From: Prevotella sp.
GTDB lineage: Bacteria > Bacteroidota > Bacteroidia > Bacteroidales > Bacteroidaceae
Reading direction: 5' to 3'
Length of the DNA stretch: 64,000 nucleotides
Assembly: GCA_017428925.1 (NCBI GenBank)
Contig: JAFRPY010000008.1
Location: 62,001 to 126,000 of the forward strand
The notes beneath the pieces were generated by a model that saw nothing but the letters and a program-made list of their open reading frames with translations, was not told the origin of the DNA and made no database searches. Shown here piece by piece: positions 34,801 to 43,800 of the stretch. A program made the position numbers and the translations under genes. The first letter of the stretch is position 1; each line of letters begins with the position of its first letter.

Positions 34801-35405
34801 AGCAAAAACACATAGAGGCTGTGAAGGATCTCATCATGAACGAGGTTAATGTGAAGGAACTTAATTTCGTTGATGGTCAGGGCGTTTTGGTGAAGAAAGT
34901 GAAGTGTAACTTCCGCTCCATGGGCAAAAAGTTCGGTAAGATGATGAAGAGTATCGCAGCCCAGATGGCAGCACTTTCTCAGGATCAGATAGCTATGTTG
35001 GAAACAGAGGGTAGTATTAAGCTTTGTGTTGAAGACCAGGAAGTGGTTGTTGACGCTGCCGATGTAGAGATTATCAGCGAAGACATTCCTGGATGGCTTG
35101 TCAGCAATGAAGGAAACCTTACTGTAGCCCTTGAGATAGAGCTTACCGATGAATTGCTCAATGAAGGCATGGCTCGTGAACTCATTAACCGAATCCAGAA
35201 TATCAGAAAGGAAAGCGGACTTGAAATCACCGACCGTGTGACGGTAACTGTAGCTCCTAATGAACAGACGAACATGGCTATTTCTGAATATGCAGACTAT
35301 ATCAAGACTCAGGTGCAGGCAGATGTTCTGAATATTGCAGATAATGATGGTGAAGGAGTTGATTTTGACGACTTCACACTAAATATTAAAGTAGAAAAAA
35401 TTTGA
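31860..35405 (+). CDS. ileS: Isoleucyl-tRNA synthetase
   Basis: Class I synthetase that charges tRNA-Ile, with an editing domain that removes misactivated valine. The 1181-residue protein has the HIGH-type motif HPGIHH in PPSANGHPGIHHVLART near residue 53, the CP1 editing domain (about 200-430) with WTTTPWTLPSNTA, the KMSKS-type GIKMSKHIGNV near 735, and a C-terminal anticodon-binding domain. The length and the absence of C-terminal zinc-binding cysteines fit the eukaryote-like class of IleRS common in Bacteroidota. It heads a run of plus-strand genes (dksA-like, lspA and onward) with short spacing. Confidence 0.97.
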   Translation: MARKFAEHDGLNLNQTNLQILEKWNAENVFLKSITEREGCPQFVFYEGPPSANGHPGIHHVLARTIKDTFNRYKTMKGFQVHRKAGWDTHGLPVELGVEKELGITKADIDNKDSEKYISVENYNRKCRENVMMYTQEWRDLTEKMGYFVDLDHPYITYDNKYIETLWWLLKQFYQKGLLYKGYTIQPYSPGAGTGLSSHELNQPGCYRDVKDTTCTAQFKIVDPRPEMKEWGTPVFLAWTTTPWTLPSNTALCVGPKIDYVCIQTFNPYNGEKISAVMAAALVDNYLKPDGEFAEMEYKPGDKVLPYRVVGQYKGSDLVGMKYQQLMSWGKPCEKLDDNAAAFVKKAAAENPDKIFIVGNDKFVEMADVAFRVIPGDYVTTDDGTGIVHIAPTFGADDAKVARDAGIPSLFLINKAGETRPMVDLQGKYYVMDELAEEFVKACVNVEAYGKHAGDYVKNAYSPEFNKNGKYDEQAAMKAEDLNIVLCMEMKQDGTVYKIEKHVHNYPHCWRTDKPVLYYPLDSWFIRSTACKERMVELNKTINWKPESTGTGRFGNWLENLNDWNLSRSRFWGTPLPIWRNKETREEICIGSLEELYQEVEKSVKAGFMKSNPLKDSGFVPGDMSQENYDKIDLHRPYVDDIVLVSESGQPMVRETDLIDVWFDSGSMPYAQVHYPFENKEAIDEHIAFPCDFINEGVDQTRGWFFTLHAIATMIFDSVAFKNVISSGLVLDAKGIKMSKHIGNVVNPFSEIKKNGADAVRFYMLTNTQPWDNLKYDPKGVEEMRRKFFGTLYNTYSFFALYANVDGFDTQMPQVPISERPEIDRWIISSLNSLIKGVDEALADYEPTKAGRLIDTFVNDVLSNWYVRLNRKRFWGKDMSKDKLSAYQTLYSCLETVSRLLAPFAPFYADELYRDLTGSETSVHLADFPVCQENVIDNDLEARMEMAQKITSMVLALRRKVNIKVRQPLQKIMIPAVDQEQQKHIEAVKDLIMNEVNVKELNFVDGQGVLVKKVKCNFRSMGKKFGKMMKSIAAQMAALSQDQIAMLETEGSIKLCVEDQEVVVDAADVEIISEDIPGWLVSNEGNLTVALEIELTDELLNEGMARELINRIQNIRKESGLEITDRVTVTVAPNEQTNMAISEYADYIKTQVQADVLNIADNDGEGVDFDDFTLNIKVEKI

Positions 35406-35435
35406 TAAATCATTTAGAAAAATCACTTATAATTT

Positions 35436-35816
35436 ATGGCTGAAAAAACACGATACAGCGACGAAGAACTCCAGGAGTTCAAGGAAATCATCGAAGAGAA
35501 ACTGAAAGTTGCCAATGATGACTATCAACAGATGATGCGCACTTTGATGAATGCAGATGGTAATGATGTGGACGATACTTCACCCACATACAAGGTTCTT
35601 GAAGAGGGAAGTGCAACACAGACAAAAGAGGAATTGATGACCCAGGCAGCCCGCCTCCAAAAGTTTATCCAAGGTCTCAAGGCTGCACTTATCCGTGTTG
35701 AGAACAAGACTTATGGAATAGACAGAATTACGGGTGAACTCATTCCCAAAGAGCGTCTGCGTGCCGTGCCACACGCCACTCTGAGTGTTCAAAGCAAGAT
35801 GAATGGCAAGCACTAA
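35436..35816 (+). CDS. DksA/TraR-like protein without zinc-finger cysteines
   Basis: A 126-residue protein with a long N-terminal helical pair (coiled coil, about residues 5-85) and a C-terminal DksA/TraR-type segment, YGIDRITGELIPKERLRAVPHATLSV. DksA proteins enter the RNA polymerase secondary channel and act with ppGpp. The canonical CxxC...CxxC zinc ligands are absent: the whole protein has no cysteine (YGID where others have YGIC). It may fold without zinc. It starts 30 bp after ileS and overlaps lspA by 14 bp, a neighbourhood often seen in Bacteroidota. Confidence 0.85.
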   Translation: MAEKTRYSDEELQEFKEIIEEKLKVANDDYQQMMRTLMNADGNDVDDTSPTYKVLEEGSATQTKEELMTQAARLQKFIQGLKAALIRVENKTYGIDRITGELIPKERLRAVPHATLSVQSKMNGKH

Positions 35817-36501
35817 GGCGAAGCAAGGTCTTTTTGTAGCAGTTTTTATTCTGTTACTGTTAGTTGTCGATCAGGTCATTAAGATTTGGGTCAAGACCAG
35901 CATGCCCTTATATGACACCATTGAAATCACTTCATGGTTCAAGATTCATTACATAGAGAATAACGGCATGGCTTTTGGAATGACTTTTATTAACAAGTTG
36001 TTCCTAAGTTTGTTTAGGCTCATTGCAATAGTCTTGCTCATATACTATATTGTCGGATTACTACAGAAGGGAGCACGCCGGGGGTATGTCATCTTCGTTG
36101 CCATGATAACGGCGGGAGCTATTGGCAATTTGATAGACTCGATGTTCTATGGACTTATCTTTACAGGAGCCTCACCTCATTATGTCAGTTATTTTGTTCC
36201 TTTTGGTGAGGGCTATGCTCCATTTCTTATGGGGAAGGTTGTCGACATGTTTTATTTCCCCCTGATCAATGGAACTTTCCCTGAATGGCTGCCGATATGG
36301 GGAGGTGAGGATTTTATTTTCTTCTCTCCTGTATTCAATTTTGCTGATGCCTGTGTTTCCGTTGGTGTTGTAGTTCTACTGCTCTTTTATCAGAAAGAAC
36401 TTGTGGACTTGTTTCATGAGAACAAGAAAGAAGACGCTGAGGAATTGTCTGTTGAAGATCTAAACCCTGACCAACAATCCGTAGAAGAGTGTCCGGAATG
36501 A
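35803..36501 (+). CDS. lspA: Lipoprotein signal peptidase
   Basis: An inner-membrane aspartyl protease that cleaves the signal peptide of diacylglyceryl-modified prolipoproteins. The 232-residue protein has four membrane segments. The catalytic aspartates are Asp112 (GNLIDSMFYG) and Asp182 (FNFADACVSVG), and ENNGMAFGM near residue 52 is a further signature. A periplasmic insertion (about 121-172) and an acidic C-terminal tail make it longer than the 160-residue enterobacterial enzyme, as is common in this phylum. It overlaps the upstream gene by 14 bp and the downstream lipoprotein gene by ATGA, so three genes are translationally coupled. Confidence 0.95.
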   Translation: MASTKAKQGLFVAVFILLLLVVDQVIKIWVKTSMPLYDTIEITSWFKIHYIENNGMAFGMTFINKLFLSLFRLIAIVLLIYYIVGLLQKGARRGYVIFVAMITAGAIGNLIDSMFYGLIFTGASPHYVSYFVPFGEGYAPFLMGKVVDMFYFPLINGTFPEWLPIWGGEDFIFFSPVFNFADACVSVGVVVLLLFYQKELVDLFHENKKEDAEELSVEDLNPDQQSVEECPE

Positions 36502-37418
36502 AAAGAAAGTACTCTATAATACTCATATTGTTGATAGTAGCTACTATTGTCTTATGGACTACCAGTTGCCAGTCAAGGGATTCTGACAAACCGATTCCTT
36601 CTGGTCAAATGGAAGACATTCTCTATGACTACCATGTATCCATGGGTATGCTTATGTCAGATTATGATATACCTTCTAAAGACCGTCCCTACCAAGAGAA
36701 ACTATGCAAACTAAGCGTTCTAAAAAAATATAATGTTACAGAAGCTCAGTTTGACGAATCTATGGTTTACTATATGCGCCATGCTGACGAATTACAGGAT
36801 ATTTATAAGTCGCTTTCAAAACGTATTAGTAATGAAGCTTCCAAGATAGGAGCCTCTGTTGCAGAGTTGTCTGTAGATAATAATTTATCTTTATCGGGTG
36901 ATACAGCTAATATTTGGCCTTTGGATCGTGGATTGGTGCTTATGCAGTCGATGCCTTATAATGTGAAGTCGTTTTCTGTTAAGGCTGATTCTGCTTTCCA
37001 TAAGGGCGATCGTTTTTTATTCTCTTTCGACACTCAGTTCCTGTATCAGGAAGGATTTAAGGATGGTATTGCTATGCTTGCCCTGAAGTTGTCTAATGAC
37101 AGCGTGGCTACACGTTCTATTCATTTCTCTTCTAATAGTCACTATTCTTTGGATTTGAGCGACAATTCCCGTGTTGGCGTGAAAGAGATCCGAGGTTTTA
37201 TCTATTTGGGAAAAGAGTCACGTCCAGCCACCTCGTCAACAATAAAGCTGTTGGTTGCTGACTATGTCCAGCTACTCCGCATTCATATACGTGAGGCCAA
37301 GGAGATTGAAGATGCCCAAAGAAAAACAGAATCGAAACCTTCTGTTTCCGATAGTGTCAGGAAGTCGCGTGGTGATTCTCTGGCATCGAATGGCTTAAGG
37401 CAGGAACTATCAAATTAA
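36498..37418 (+). CDS. DUF4296-like lipoprotein
   Basis: A 306-residue predicted lipoprotein with a signal peptide ending in the lipobox TTSC (Cys24). The segment MEDILYDYHVSMGMLMSDY to YYMRHADELQDIYKSL (about residues 35-110) resembles the DUF4296 family, which has no known function. The remainder is beta-rich and ends in a Lys/Ser-rich low-complexity tail. The start is ATG at 36498, overlapping the lspA stop (ATGA). Its position directly after lspA is consistent with it being an LspA substrate, but gives no specific role. Confidence 0.75.
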   Translation: MKRKYSIILILLIVATIVLWTTSCQSRDSDKPIPSGQMEDILYDYHVSMGMLMSDYDIPSKDRPYQEKLCKLSVLKKYNVTEAQFDESMVYYMRHADELQDIYKSLSKRISNEASKIGASVAELSVDNNLSLSGDTANIWPLDRGLVLMQSMPYNVKSFSVKADSAFHKGDRFLFSFDTQFLYQEGFKDGIAMLALKLSNDSVATRSIHFSSNSHYSLDLSDNSRVGVKEIRGFIYLGKESRPATSSTIKLLVADYVQLLRIHIREAKEIEDAQRKTESKPSVSDSVRKSRGDSLASNGLRQELSN

Positions 37419-37423
37419 TTGAT

Positions 37424-37627
37424 ATGGGCAAGCTGAGAGTGCGACGTGTGGCCGCCCATGAAGTTATTGTCGGAAAGGAAGTATTCTCACCAGCTGTTGT
37501 AGAACTTATACGAGGAAAGGTTGTGGGATATTATCTGTTAACTGAAGAATTGCCCCAAACTGAATGGCTGGGAGGAACTATATTAATTGAGGGTGATAGT
37601 GCTTTCTGGAATGGAGTCAAACTATGA
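37424..37627 (+). CDS. Small protein of unknown function, 67 residues
   Basis: A 67-residue ORF starting MGKLRVRRVAAHEVIVG, 5 bp after the DUF4296-like gene. It is beta-rich, with no signal peptide or cysteine, and keeps the spacing of a real operon member. The segment VVELIRGKVVGYYLLTEELP is reminiscent of the small beta domain at the N-terminus of amidohydrolases, but no catalytic domain follows. It could be a freestanding relative of that domain or a remnant. Function unknown. Confidence 0.65.
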   Translation: MGKLRVRRVAAHEVIVGKEVFSPAVVELIRGKVVGYYLLTEELPQTEWLGGTILIEGDSAFWNGVKL

Positions 37628-37667
37628 CACGCATGCGTGAAGCGAATAAACCTGAATCTTGAAATCT

Positions 37668-38228
37668 ATGACGAAATACTCACCTACATATAAAATAATG
37701 TGGATGCTCTTTGTGGCTTTGTCTCCTGTGCAGACGGTCTCTGCTCAAAGTCGCAATGATGTGAAAAAAACTACCGATATTGTAATGCTGTTGCCAGGTG
37801 CAATAGGAGTGACAGCAGCTATTGTAGAAAAAGACAGTAAGGGACTTTTGCAATTAGTGGAAAGTGAGGCCGCATCAGTAGCAGTTGCTTATCTTTTAAA
37901 ATATACTGTAGAGAAAGAACGCCCCGATGGGAGTGATATGCACTCGTTCCCATCAAACCATGTGGGAATAGCTGTTTCGGGAGCAACTTTCCTGCAACGT
38001 CGATATGGTTGGAAGCTGGGTGTTCCTGCTTATGCGCTGAGCACATACGTGGCATGGGGACGTGTTTATGCTAAACGCCATGATGTGTGGGATGTATTGG
38101 CAGGAACAGCCATTGGCATAGGTAGTGCGCTTGTCTTCACACGTCCTTTTGCAGAAAAAAAGAATATTGTGGTGGCTCCAATGGCTTGGCCTGATGGTGG
38201 TGCCATTATGTTTACGATGAATTTATAA
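37668..38228 (+). CDS. PAP2-family phosphatase, exported
   Basis: A 186-residue protein with a signal peptide or N-terminal membrane helix ending near VSAQ (residue 27). The PAP2 triad motifs are present: K(x6)RP as KYTVEKERP near residue 80, PSGH-type SFPSNH near 95, and the third motif GRVYAKRHDVWDV near 130 with the nucleophile His. Family members dephosphorylate undecaprenyl pyrophosphate, lipid A or phosphatidate at the periplasmic face. Next to lspA and a penicillin-binding protein, a role in undecaprenyl phosphate recycling or lipid A trimming is plausible but inferred. A TTG at 37659 would add three codons; the ATG at 37668 is preferred. Confidence 0.85.
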   Translation: MTKYSPTYKIMWMLFVALSPVQTVSAQSRNDVKKTTDIVMLLPGAIGVTAAIVEKDSKGLLQLVESEAASVAVAYLLKYTVEKERPDGSDMHSFPSNHVGIAVSGATFLQRRYGWKLGVPAYALSTYVAWGRVYAKRHDVWDVLAGTAIGIGSALVFTRPFAEKKNIVVAPMAWPDGGAIMFTMNL

Positions 38229-38245
38229 TAGAAGACTGTTTGCTT

Positions 38246-39367
38246 ATGAGTGAAACGAAAATAAATGTAAGTTTTCTTCTTTTGATTATTGGTATTATGC
38301 TGTTTCCTTTAGCTTATACCAGTAACGCTCAGGGATTGCCAACAGACGGAGCTTTGACGATAAGACCAGTTTTGCAGCAGATGGGCGAACGTTTGTTGCG
38401 TGGAAAAACGGGTAGTATCGTGGCAATTCAGCCCGAAACTGGAGAGATTCTTTGCTTGGCAACAAATTCGCCCCAAGGACCACAGATGAATTTGGCTATT
38501 GGAAAAGCTTATGCCCCAGGTTCAACTTTTAAGGTTGCACAAGCACTAACGTTGCTTTCAGAGGGTGTTGTTACGCCAGAAACTGTTGTGGATTGTCATC
38601 AAGGGATAACTGATGGCAATATTCGTGTTGGGTGCCATCAGCATCGTTCTCCATTAAACCTGAAGGATGCTTTGTCATTTTCCTGTAATACTTGGTTCCT
38701 TATGAATTTTGCGTCGATGATTAACGATGATTTTATGTACGAGAATCGCGACCAGGCCATTGATACATGGCGTGACTATATGCGTAGTATGGGGCTTGGA
38801 GGTCCAATAGGCGTAGATATTCCTGGCGAGAAAGGAGGGCTTTTGGCCAACTCCAGTTATCTTAATCGTCGTTATAAGGACGGATGGGATGGCAAAACTA
38901 TCTGGTGGGCCGGAATGGGGCAGGGCGATGTGACGGTAACTCCGCTTCAACTCTGCAATCTGGCTGTAACTGTGGCCAATCGAGGATATTATTATTTACC
39001 CCATATTCATAAGAATGCAGGCAACCGGTATCATATTAGGCACAACGCAAAAGTAGATCCCGAAGCTTACGGTCCTGTTATTGAGGGAATGCTTGGCGCT
39101 GTAGAGAAGGGAACGGCTACGGTGATTAAGACTAATTATCCCGTTTGTGGAAAGACTGGAACTGTGGAGAACAGCGGTCGCGACCATTCTGCCTTTATAG
39201 GTTTTGCTCCGATGAATGAACCTAAGATTGCCGTTTCGGTCTATATCGAGCATGGAGGTTGGGGAGCTGACGTGGCGGCTCCTATAGGTGGAATTATTAT
39301 GGAACTCTATTTAAAAGGAGATTTGTCACAGAAGTCAGCTCAAATGGCAAAGCGTTTAGAAAAGTGA
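38246..39367 (+). CDS. Transpeptidase-only penicillin-binding protein
   Basis: A 373-residue exported protein with a signal peptide or anchor at residues 8-28 and a single class B-type transpeptidase domain. Catalytic SxxK is STFK (Ser93, Lys96), SxN is SCN (146-148) and KTG is KTGT (303-306). Residues 210-235 (WAGMGQGDVTVTPLQL) match PBP2/PBP3 proteins. The N-terminal pedestal domain of classical class B PBPs is missing: only about 60 residues precede the start of the transpeptidase fold. It may be a D,D-transpeptidase with a specialised role. It is the last gene of the ileS-to-PBP run and is followed by a strong terminator. Confidence 0.85.
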   Translation: MSETKINVSFLLLIIGIMLFPLAYTSNAQGLPTDGALTIRPVLQQMGERLLRGKTGSIVAIQPETGEILCLATNSPQGPQMNLAIGKAYAPGSTFKVAQALTLLSEGVVTPETVVDCHQGITDGNIRVGCHQHRSPLNLKDALSFSCNTWFLMNFASMINDDFMYENRDQAIDTWRDYMRSMGLGGPIGVDIPGEKGGLLANSSYLNRRYKDGWDGKTIWWAGMGQGDVTVTPLQLCNLAVTVANRGYYYLPHIHKNAGNRYHIRHNAKVDPEAYGPVIEGMLGAVEKGTATVIKTNYPVCGKTGTVENSGRDHSAFIGFAPMNEPKIAVSVYIEHGGWGADVAAPIGGIIMELYLKGDLSQKSAQMAKRLEK

Positions 39368-39433
39368 CTTGATTTCAGAGTCGACATCAACGATTGTTGC
39401 GGCTCAATTCTTTATAGGCTTATGATTATTAAA

Positions 39434-39473
39434 AATGCCAAGATTGTTTCCCAACAAACTTGGCATTAATTTT
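39434..39473 (+). terminator. Terminator after the penicillin-binding protein gene
   Basis: AATGCCAAG (39434-39442) pairs with CTTGGCATT (39459-39467). Inside, past an A-A mismatch, TTGTT pairs with AACAA around a TCCC loop. A short T stretch follows. Confidence 0.75.
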
Positions 39474-39572
39474 CTAACTAACTTATTATCAACTATTCAT
39501 TACTCATTTGTGCTTGCAAAATTACTATAATTTTTGCAATAACGTATCATTTTTTTGTAAAAAAGTAACGTA

Positions 39573-39608
39573 AACGTTTGCATAAGTCGAAAAAAGTTAG
39601 TAATTTTG
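39573..39608 (+). promoter_or_regulatory. LacI-regulator promoter with overlapping operator-like palindrome
   Basis: TTTG at 39577-39580, a 20-bp spacer and TAATTTTG at 39601-39608. The -33 element lies inside AAACGTTT (39573-39580), a palindrome with the central CG typical of LacI-family operators, within GTAAACGTTTGC. Repressor bound here would block RNA polymerase, implying autoregulation. Confidence 0.6.
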
Positions 39609-39665
39609 CATATAAATTGTAATCATTCATTTCTAAATGTCAATTTTATTATCAACTACTCAAAT

Positions 39666-40685
39666 ATGAACAAGAGGAGAATCTCGTTAAAAGATTTGGC
39701 TGACCGAATAGGTGTGAGTATAGCTACAGTTTCAAGAGCTTTGCGAAACTCGCATGAAGTAAGTGATGAGATGAAAGAGCGAGTGCAAGCTTTGGCCAAG
39801 GAGCTAAACTATCGTCCCAATCCCTTTGCTCAGAGTCTTCGCAGCGAGGCTCCCCGTATCATTGGAGTAGTGGTACCTAACTTGGTGACTCACTATTATG
39901 CTGCTGTCCTTGATGGGATTGAAGATTACGCTGTGAAACATGGTTATTCAGTAATTAGCGCAAACTCTCATGAAGACCACGAGCGAGAAAAACGAGTTGT
40001 GGATAATTTTGTCAATATGCATGTTGTTGGCATTATTGCATGTCTTGCCCAGGACACCGTTGACTATCAGCATTTCGTAGAGATCAACAATATGGGCATT
40101 CCGCTTGTCTTCTTTGCCCGCACATGTCTTCCAGAATTGTTTTCAAGCGTAACCGCCAATGGTGATGAAGCTGCCCAGCTGGCTACCCAACACCTTATAG
40201 ATACCGGTTCAAGACATATTGCCTTTATTGGTGGTCCCAACCATCTTGATATGGTTAGACGTCGTAAACACGGTTACTTAGAAGCTTTACGCGAAAATAG
40301 GATAAGCATAGACCGCTCGCTGGTAATCTGCGACAAAATAGACTACGAAGTTGCTCGTGCCAGAACTGCTAATTTGCTTTCAGGAAAGAATCGACCTGAC
40401 GCTATTTTGGCCTTTAACGATATAATTACATATGCAGCCTTTGACGCCATAAAGATGGCTGGACTCCGCATTCCAGAAGATGTAGCCATCATTGGTTTTA
40501 CAGACGGTGACACTTCTGCACATGTGACGCCGAAGTTATCGGTAATTATGGACCAAGCTCACGAACAAGGTTTAAGGGCATGTCGCCTGCTGCTCGGACA
40601 TATAGCAGGAGACAATCATATTTATCGTGAAATTGTTCCAATGATTTTAAAAATACGGGAATCGAGTGTCAAGGTTCATCTGTAA
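39666..40685 (+). CDS. LacI-family transcriptional regulator
   Basis: A 339-residue regulator. The N-terminal helix-turn-helix has ISLKDLADRIGVSIATVSRAL near residues 6-26 and the hinge helix is near YRPNPFAQSLRS (45-56). The periplasmic-binding-like sugar-sensing domain runs from about 60, with RIIGVVVPNLVTHYYAAVLDGIED. It directly precedes a xyloglucan-type SusC/SusD locus and probably controls it in response to a released sugar. PULs of this kind are more often run by hybrid two-component systems or SusR-like regulators. The frame is open from 39606, but the Met at 39666 fits the family start MNKRRISLKDLA. Confidence 0.92.
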   Translation: MNKRRISLKDLADRIGVSIATVSRALRNSHEVSDEMKERVQALAKELNYRPNPFAQSLRSEAPRIIGVVVPNLVTHYYAAVLDGIEDYAVKHGYSVISANSHEDHEREKRVVDNFVNMHVVGIIACLAQDTVDYQHFVEINNMGIPLVFFARTCLPELFSSVTANGDEAAQLATQHLIDTGSRHIAFIGGPNHLDMVRRRKHGYLEALRENRISIDRSLVICDKIDYEVARARTANLLSGKNRPDAILAFNDIITYAAFDAIKMAGLRIPEDVAIIGFTDGDTSAHVTPKLSVIMDQAHEQGLRACRLLLGHIAGDNHIYREIVPMILKIRESSVKVHL

Positions 40686-40751
40686 GCGTACACTTTGTTA
40701 ACAGATTCTGATATTTTTTTGCTTTTGTGTGAAAAAAGTGTCTGTTTGGTT

Positions 40752-40780
40752 TTTGATTTCAATTTTTTTTCGTATCTTTG
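40752..40780 (+). promoter_or_regulatory. Promoter of the SusC/SusD operon
   Basis: TATCTTTG at 40773-40780. The nearest TTTG (40752-40755) is 17 bp upstream, shorter than consensus, as expected for a regulated promoter. The leader is about 60 nt. No copy of the AAACGTTT operator is obvious here; ATCGAT at 40817-40822 is a weak alternative palindrome. Confidence 0.5.
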
Positions 40781-40845
40781 CCAAAACGAAAACCAACCTT
40801 ACACTATAAATTTACATCGATTTTACAGACCTAAATAATATTTAT

Positions 40846-43800
40846 ATGAAAAAAACATGCTCTATTTTGAGCAGTATGTTTGGGAAATCCAGACATATTG
40901 TACTTATTCTGCTGCTTATGGTTCCATTGGGGATTGTGGCGCAGACCGTGAATGTGTTCGGCAAGGTGACCGATGCCTCCAGTGGGGAAGAGGTCATCGG
41001 TGCTACAGTGAAAGTGAAAGGTGCTTCGGGTGGGGCTATCACCGACATGGAGGGTAACTATAAGCTCTCTGTGAAGACGGGGGTAACTTTAGAAATCAGC
41101 TATGTTGGTTACAAGACTAAGAATGTGATTGTAACCAGTTCTGGAAGGCTTGATATCCAGATTTCTGAAGACTCACAAATAATGGACGAGGTCGTCGTAG
41201 TGGGATATGGTGTGATGAAACGCTCCGACCTCACAGGTTCCGTTAGTTCCATTAATGAAGATGCTATCAAGCAAGGTGTGAATACTAGTATTGAGCAAGC
41301 CATGCAAGGCAGAATTGCCGGTGTACAGGTGACTCAGAACTCAGGTGCGCCTGGTGGTGGAATATCGGTGCAGATTCGTGGTATCAATTCATTGAGTGGT
41401 AACGAACCACTATATGTTGTTGACGGGGTAGCCATGTCCGGACAGACTGATTCTCATACAAGTGTGATGAGTAGCCTGAATCCTGCCGACATTACCTCTA
41501 TTGAGGTGTTAAAAGACGCTTCTGCAACGGCCATTTATGGTTCGCGCGCATCCAATGGTGTCGTACTTATCACGACTAAAAAAGGACAGGAAGGTAATGC
41601 TAAATTGAGTTATGAAGGCTATTTCGGCTGGCAGAAGTTGCCGAAGTTCCTTGAAGTGATGAGCCTGCCTGAATATGGAGATTTCTACAATCAGCGCGCC
41701 AAGATTCAGGGTTGGACACCCAGTACGGATTATCTGGATTCCACCTTGCTGACTGAAGGCACAAACTGGCAGGACGAATTGTTCCAGACTGCTTTCATGC
41801 ACAATCATCAGGTGGGTGTGAACGGTGGTACGAAGACTATGCATTATGCCATCTCAGGTGGTCTCCTTGATCAGGATGGCGTGGGATTGGGCTCAGGCTT
41901 CCGTCGTAATTCTGTCCGTGCAAATTTTGACACTCAGGTCAGCGACTGGTTGCAAGTGGGTGCCAGTGGATACTATTCTTATACCAAGCAGATAATTACT
42001 TTCGAGGAAAGCAACGTGATACAGACAGCATTGGTTCAGTATCCTGACGTGGCTCCCTATAATGCAGACGGAACGCTTGGCTTCGGCGAGACTCATGAGT
42101 ATCAGTACCAGTCGAATCCGATATTCGAGGCTTCGATGATTGAGAACCGTCGGACAAACACGTCGCTTGACTTCAACTTCTTTGCAAACATTACTCCGGT
42201 TAAAGGTCTCAACGTCCGCATCGAATACGGTGGTAACCGTGGATGGGGGAACACCTACTTCTTCCAGCCCGACTATTCATACGGAAACGTTGTGAAGCAG
42301 TCAGTGTCCAGGCATGGCAATTCGCGCAACAAGTATGAGTCGTTCAAGCAATATGCCACCTACGACTTTGATCCGTTCAAGGGTCATCATTTCCAATTGA
42401 TGGCCGGACATGAGTCACAAGAGGGTGAGTGGTTCAGTGGTACTGCTTCTCGCGTGAACTATATGTTCGATACCGTTCACTCGCTGAATGTTGGTGACAC
42501 TGCCGGTCAAGGCAACTCTGAACAGGGGGCAAGTTGGGCCATTGAGTCTTACTATGGCCGTTTCAACTATAATCTTTTAGACCGCTATTTGCTTACGGCA
42601 ACACTGCGTGCCGACGGTTCCTCCAATTTTGCAAAAGGAAACCGTTGGGGTTACTTCCCCTCCGTTGCTCTTGCTTGGCGTATTACTCAAGAGCCGTTCA
42701 TGAAGAAACTGTCTTGGCTTAACAATGCAAAGTTGCGCTTGGGATGGGGCCTTGTGGGTAATCAGAATGCGAGTAATTTTGCCTATGGCTCTGCCATGAA
42801 AGCCGTCCCGACTGCATGGGGTACTGGTTATTTCCCCGAGAACTATGCCAACGACAAACTGACTTGGGAGCGCACCAAGGCATGGAATGTCGGCTTGGAT
42901 TTGTCATTCTTTGACAACCGTATAGAGTTTATCGTTGACGCTTACTACAAGAAGACTGACGATTTGCTGATGCTTGCTTCGCTTCCTGCCTACCTTATTC
43001 CCACCGATTCATGGTATGGCATTACGGCTCCTTGGGTGAATGCAGGATCGATACAGAACAAAGGTATCGAATTCACCCTTAACACGGTGAACATATCAAT
43101 GAAAGACTTGCAGTGGCGCACCAATGCCACCATCTCATTCAACCGCAACAAACTGACAGGACTGAATAACGGTGAGTCGGCTATGTTCGGACAGATTGGA
43201 ACAAACAACTACACCTGCTCGGTTGTCGGACAGCCGGTCGGACAATTCTGGGGGTGGAAGGTGAAAGGCATGTACACTGAAGCAGCCGATTTCTATGTAA
43301 AGAACCAATACGGCGAAACCCTGATTAACCGTGACGGTAATCCTCTGGAAACGCCGCGTCCGGCAATGGCCAGCGGCGAAATGTATCCTATCGGTCCCAA
43401 TAGTATCTGGGTGGGTGACTATATCTTCGAAGACATTAATGGTGATGGCAAGATTGACTCGGAGGACTGCACTTTCATAGGTGATCCGAATCCTGACTTC
43501 ACGTTTGGTATCAATAATACTATCACATGGAAGAATTTCGAACTGTCGTTCTTCATTAATGCAAGTATTGGAAACGATGTTTACAACTATGTCCGCCAGC
43601 AGCACCTTGATCCAACAGCATGGGGTAACAAGATGAAGGATGCTGCCGGGTATGCACGGGTGGAACTTATTGATCCGGAAGGTTCGTCACTCGACCTGAA
43701 TAATGTCCACATGACAAATGTGGGAGAAGCCAAGGTGGCTCGCATCACCGGTAACGGACAAAGCAACAACGACAACTACCGTGTCAGTTCACTCTTCGTT

